Source: an uncultured Alistipes sp. (GTDB lineage Bacteria; Bacteroidota; Bacteroidia; Bacteroidales; Rikenellaceae). Taken from it: DNA of 15,884 nt. Below the pieces are notes generated by a model, which did no database searches, was not told the origin of the DNA, and saw only the letters and a list, made by a program, of their open reading frames with translations. Positions 13,415-15,884 of this stretch are shown piece by piece. Position numbers and translations under genes: made by a program. Position 1 is the first letter of the stretch. Each line of letters begins with the position of its first letter. The stretch lies in NCBI GenBank assembly GCA_900550925.1, contig URTU01000040.1:1-15884 (forward strand), given 5' to 3'.

Positions 13415-15034
13415 TTACTTGTCGCGTTTTTTACGGTCGGAGTTGTAGAGGAAACGCTTGATCTTGTGAGTCGGGGTCTTCTTGAAATCCTCCTTCTCCT
13501 CCTCTACGCTCGAGATGTGCGAAAAACGGCTCACTTTTGAGTTGACATAGGTCATCACCTCCTTCTTGATCTCCTCCATCTTGGCTGACCAGTTGTCTTT
13601 CAGGTCGTTGTAACGCTTCTCCAGCTCGTCGCGGTTGAAACGTACGCGGGCCACCAGCCGACCTCCCTGCTGCGTGACGAGCGAATCGGTGATCAGGACA
13701 TGGCGGTTCAGAACGCTTTCGATCTCTTCGGGATATATGTTCTCGCCGCTCGGGCCGACAATCATGCTGTTCAGACGGCTCTTGATGTAGAGGTAGCCGT
13801 CCGGATCGAGTTTGCCGACATCCTTTGTGTGGAACCAGCCGTCCTCGGTCAATGCTTCGCGTGTGGCTTCGGGGTTCTTGTAGTATCCGATCATTGTGCT
13901 TGGGCTTTTGACCACGATTTCGCCCTCACCATCCTGATTGACGCCCTCGAGGCGGACCTGGATGCCCTCGAGAACCGGACCGGTCGACTGCAGGCGCACC
14001 TTGCCGGGAATGGCGCCGGCGATGAGCGGGGCTGTTTCGGTGAGGCCGTAGCCTATAGCGTATTTTATACGGGCCTCGATCAGGAACTGTTCGGTCTGCA
14101 TGTCGAGCCGTGCTCCGCCGATGCCCAGAAACCGTAACCGTCCGCCGAAAAGCCGGTTGAGTTTTTTGCCGGCCATCCGGTTCAAGAGGATGTGTGTGAA
14201 CCGCCAGCGGTATAGCACCCGCAGTATCGGCGAGGCGTTGAAACGTGCGGCGACCTGGTTTTTGTATATCTTCTCTATGATGAGCGGCACGATGAGCATT
14301 GCCGTTGGGCGGACTTGCTGTAATGCCGGCATGAGGGTCGAGGCGGTAGGCGGACGGTCGAGGTAGACGACGCGGACGCCTTCGCGGAACGGATAGAGCA
14401 TTCCGATCGAGCACTCGTATGTATGAGACAGCGGCAGTACGGATAGCATGACGTCGCTCGGGTTGATCGGGAACAGGCTGTAACACATGTCGAGTTGCGC
14501 ACAGAGATTTCGGTGCGAGAGCATGACGCCTTTTGGTTTGGATGTTGTTCCCGAGGTGTAGATTATTACGGCAAGATCTTCGGGGGCGGGTGTACCGGTT
14601 TGGCCCTGTTCGTGTACGGGTTGGAAGATGACGCCGAGGTTTTTGGTACGGATGACGATATTGAGTGACGAGACGGTCTCTTTTGGGAGTTTCGAGAATA
14701 GTTTGTCGGAGACCATCAGTGCCTTTGCTTCGGAATGTTTTATGATCATTTCGAGTTCCGACGACGAGAAATCGGGCAATATGGGTACTATGACCATTCC
14801 GGCGGCTACGGTTGCCAGGTAGCAGACGCTCCAGTTGGGCATGTTGCTGCTGAGCAGGGCGACCTTGTCGCCTGGTTTGAGGCCGGCCCCGACGAGCATT
14901 GTCTGGATCTTCTCGGCGCGGCGGCCGAATTCGCGGTACGAGACCTGTTCGCCGCCGAACATCTCGGAACAGATGCTGTCGGCCCGATGTTCGACATTGT
15001 AGTGAAAGAGCTCGGAAAGAGTCCTAAATGTCAT
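13415..15034 (-). CDS. AMP-dependent acyl-CoA synthetase/ligase (long-chain fatty acid-CoA ligase-like)
   Basis: 539 residues, an ANL-superfamily adenylating enzyme that activates a carboxylic acid with ATP and normally transfers it to CoA. Visible motifs are the P-loop 'YTSGTTSKPKG' (about 158-168), 'LPLSHTYE' (typical of long-chain acyl-CoA synthetases), 'YGLTETAP' (about 327-334), 'GWFHTKDVG' with the ribose-binding Asp (about 398-406), the hinge region 'KSRLNSMIVGPSGENIYPEEIE', and the C-terminal catalytic Lys in 'TPTHKIKR' (K524). All core residues are present, so it should be active, probably cytosolic or peripheral at the membrane on fatty acids; chain-length preference cannot be read from the sequence. 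No signal peptide, carrier domain or fused thioesterase is visible. The ATG at 15034 gives the usual 'MTFRTLSELFHYNVE' start. It stands alone, divergent from queG. Confidence 0.93.
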   Translation of the reverse strand: MTFRTLSELFHYNVEHRADSICSEMFGGEQVSYREFGRRAEKIQTMLVGAGLKPGDKVALLSSNMPNWSVCYLATVAAGMVIVPILPDFSSSELEMIIKHSEAKALMVSDKLFSKLPKETVSSLNIVIRTKNLGVIFQPVHEQGQTGTPAPEDLAVIIYTSGTTSKPKGVMLSHRNLCAQLDMCYSLFPINPSDVMLSVLPLSHTYECSIGMLYPFREGVRVVYLDRPPTASTLMPALQQVRPTAMLIVPLIIEKIYKNQVAARFNASPILRVLYRWRFTHILLNRMAGKKLNRLFGGRLRFLGIGGARLDMQTEQFLIEARIKYAIGYGLTETAPLIAGAIPGKVRLQSTGPVLEGIQVRLEGVNQDGEGEIVVKSPSTMIGYYKNPEATREALTEDGWFHTKDVGKLDPDGYLYIKSRLNSMIVGPSGENIYPEEIESVLNRHVLITDSLVTQQGGRLVARVRFNRDELEKRYNDLKDNWSAKMEEIKKEVMTYVNSKVSRFSHISSVEEEKEDFKKTPTHKIKRFLYNSDRKKRDK

Positions 15035-15067
15035 ATTGATTCACTGTTTAGTGGCGTTTGAAAGCTA

Positions 15068-15075
15068 CAAATTTA
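15068..15075 (-). promoter_or_regulatory. -7 element of the acyl-CoA synthetase promoter
   Basis: On the minus strand TAAATTTG (complement of 15068-15075) fits TAnnTTTG and lies 33 bases before the ATG at 15034. No good TTTG is found 19-21 bases upstream; that stretch is very AT-rich and is shared with the divergent queG gene, so the call rests on one element. Confidence 0.5.
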
Positions 15076-15121
15076 TTATTTTTTGTTTAAAATACACTAT
15101 ATTTACCGTGTTTAATGTATA

Positions 15122-15884
15122 ATGCTGAAACGGGAAGAAATATTGTCATCGGCTGCAAAAATCGGCTTTTCGCTGTGTGCAGTAACGCGTTGCAGGCCGC
15201 TCGTGGAGAATCGGCGTCGATTTTCCGAATGGCTCGAGGCCGGTTATGATTCCGATTTGGAGTACTTGAGACGTAATTTTGACAAGCGTTTCGACCCGTC
15301 GCTGCTGCTCGAAGGGGCCCGTTCGATCGTGGTCTGCGCCGTCAATTACCGCAATGAGGTCAGCGGCGGATACGGGAATGCCGATCGCGGAAAGATTGCC
15401 TCGTATGCCTGTGCCGTGGACTATCACGCGATTCTCAAGAACATGCTGTTCGAATTGCTGGGCCGATTGCGGGAGTCTGCGCCCGGACTTGTCGGACGGC
15501 CGTTTGTCGATTCGGCGCCCCTGCTGGAGAAGCAGTGGGCCGTTGAGGCGGGGCTGGGATGGATCGGACGCAATTCGCTGCTGGTGACGCCGCAGTACGG
15601 TTCATTTGTGCTTCTGGGGGAGTTGGTTTTGTGCGACGAGGCGGATGAATATGATACCCCCTACGTCGGAGATGGCTGCGGCGGTTGCCGACGGTGCATC
15701 GAAGCATGTCCGAACGGTACAATCGTGCGGGAGCGGGTGATCGATACCGGACGGTGCATCTCGCGGCTCACGATAGAGCGGGAGCGGTGCGGGGAGTTGC
15801 AGGGTGAGGTGCCGGACGGGTTGCAGACCGAGAAAACGGGTGGGCTGCATGGCTGGATCTTCGGTTGCGATGCCTGCCAGAATG
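15122..15884 (+). CDS. queG: Epoxyqueuosine reductase, 5' part (truncated by the window end)
   Basis: Catalyses the last step of queuosine synthesis, reducing epoxyqueuosine to queuosine in the anticodon wobble position of tRNA, using cobalamin and two [4Fe-4S] clusters in the cytosol. The frame is open from ATG 15122 to the edge: 254 of about 310 residues. The N-terminal DUF1730 region is followed by 'FVDSAPLLEK' with the catalytic Asp at 130, 'AGLGWIGRNSLL', and 'GSFVLLGEL'. Cluster ligands C186, C189, C192 and C196 form CxxCxxCxxxCP; C212 in 'GRCISRLTIE' and C249/C252 in 'CDACQ' belong to the second set, whose last cysteine lies beyond the window. A 7-of-8 match to TAnnTTTG (TATATTTA, 15098-15105) precedes the start, but no -33 partner is visible. 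The call rests on strong motifs. Confidence 0.96.
   Translation, partial: MLKREEILSSAAKIGFSLCAVTRCRPLVENRRRFSEWLEAGYDSDLEYLRRNFDKRFDPSLLLEGARSIVVCAVNYRNEVSGGYGNADRGKIASYACAVDYHAILKNMLFELLGRLRESAPGLVGRPFVDSAPLLEKQWAVEAGLGWIGRNSLLVTPQYGSFVLLGELVLCDEADEYDTPYVGDGCGGCRRCIEACPNGTIVRERVIDTGRCISRLTIERERCGELQGEVPDGLQTEKTGGLHGWIFGCDACQN

Noticed and set aside
13131..13448. 105-residue plus-strand frame in the gap before the AMP ligase
   Set aside because: It overlaps the operon promoter and the end of the ligase gene, has no motif, and contains the inverted repeats.
15077..15085. Plus-strand TATTTTTTG as a queG promoter element
   Set aside because: It has one base too many for TAnnTTTG, and the TTTG at 15057-15060 is too close (16 bases).

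Overview
The window looks like chromosomal DNA of a high-GC gut member of the Bacteroidales, most likely Alistipes or a close relative (Rikenellaceae). This rests on family content (PCMD, DUF4493, fimbrillin-like and DUF4961-type surface proteins), on Bacteroidetes-type promoters (TTTG, about 20 bases, TAnnTTTG) instead of -35/-10 boxes, and on start codons without Shine-Dalgarno sequences. The genus is inferred from composition and gene style, not proven.

Layout. 1-888 (+) is the 3' part of a secreted DUF4961-like protein of the kind found in glycan-use loci. It faces a convergent enolase gene (eno, 1116-2402, -) with a clear intrinsic terminator and a near-perfect promoter. Behind eno lies an SDF-family cation symporter (2501-3670, -) whose substrate and sodium motifs are altered. 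A compact seven-gene minus-strand operon follows (13056 down to 3982). Next come a long-chain acyl-CoA synthetase-like AMP ligase (13415-15034, -) and, divergent from it, the 5' part of queG (15122 to the window end, +), which encodes epoxyqueuosine reductase. The queG frame is open to the edge.

The seven-gene operon is the most interesting part. In transcription order it encodes a fimbrillin-like lipoprotein with a jelly-roll-like C-terminus; a small DUF4493 lipoprotein; a DUF4493 lipoprotein with a second, Ig-like domain; a DUF4493-FN3-PCMD lipoprotein; an outer membrane beta-barrel; a second, related barrel with a roughly 100-residue periplasmic extension; and a canonical PCMD lipoprotein. 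Five of the seven products carry lipoprotein signals and the other two are predicted barrels, so the whole set should end up in or on the outer membrane. Spacing tightens from 71 and 34 bases to 10-14 bases and finally a 4-base overlap. There is no SusC/SusD pair, glycoside hydrolase, regulator or recognisable fimbrial assembly gene nearby. I read it as a self-contained surface apparatus of unknown function (adhesion, glycan binding or an appendage). The domain calls are by eye and the joint function is inference.

I saw no tRNA, rRNA, CRISPR array, insertion sequence or integrase.
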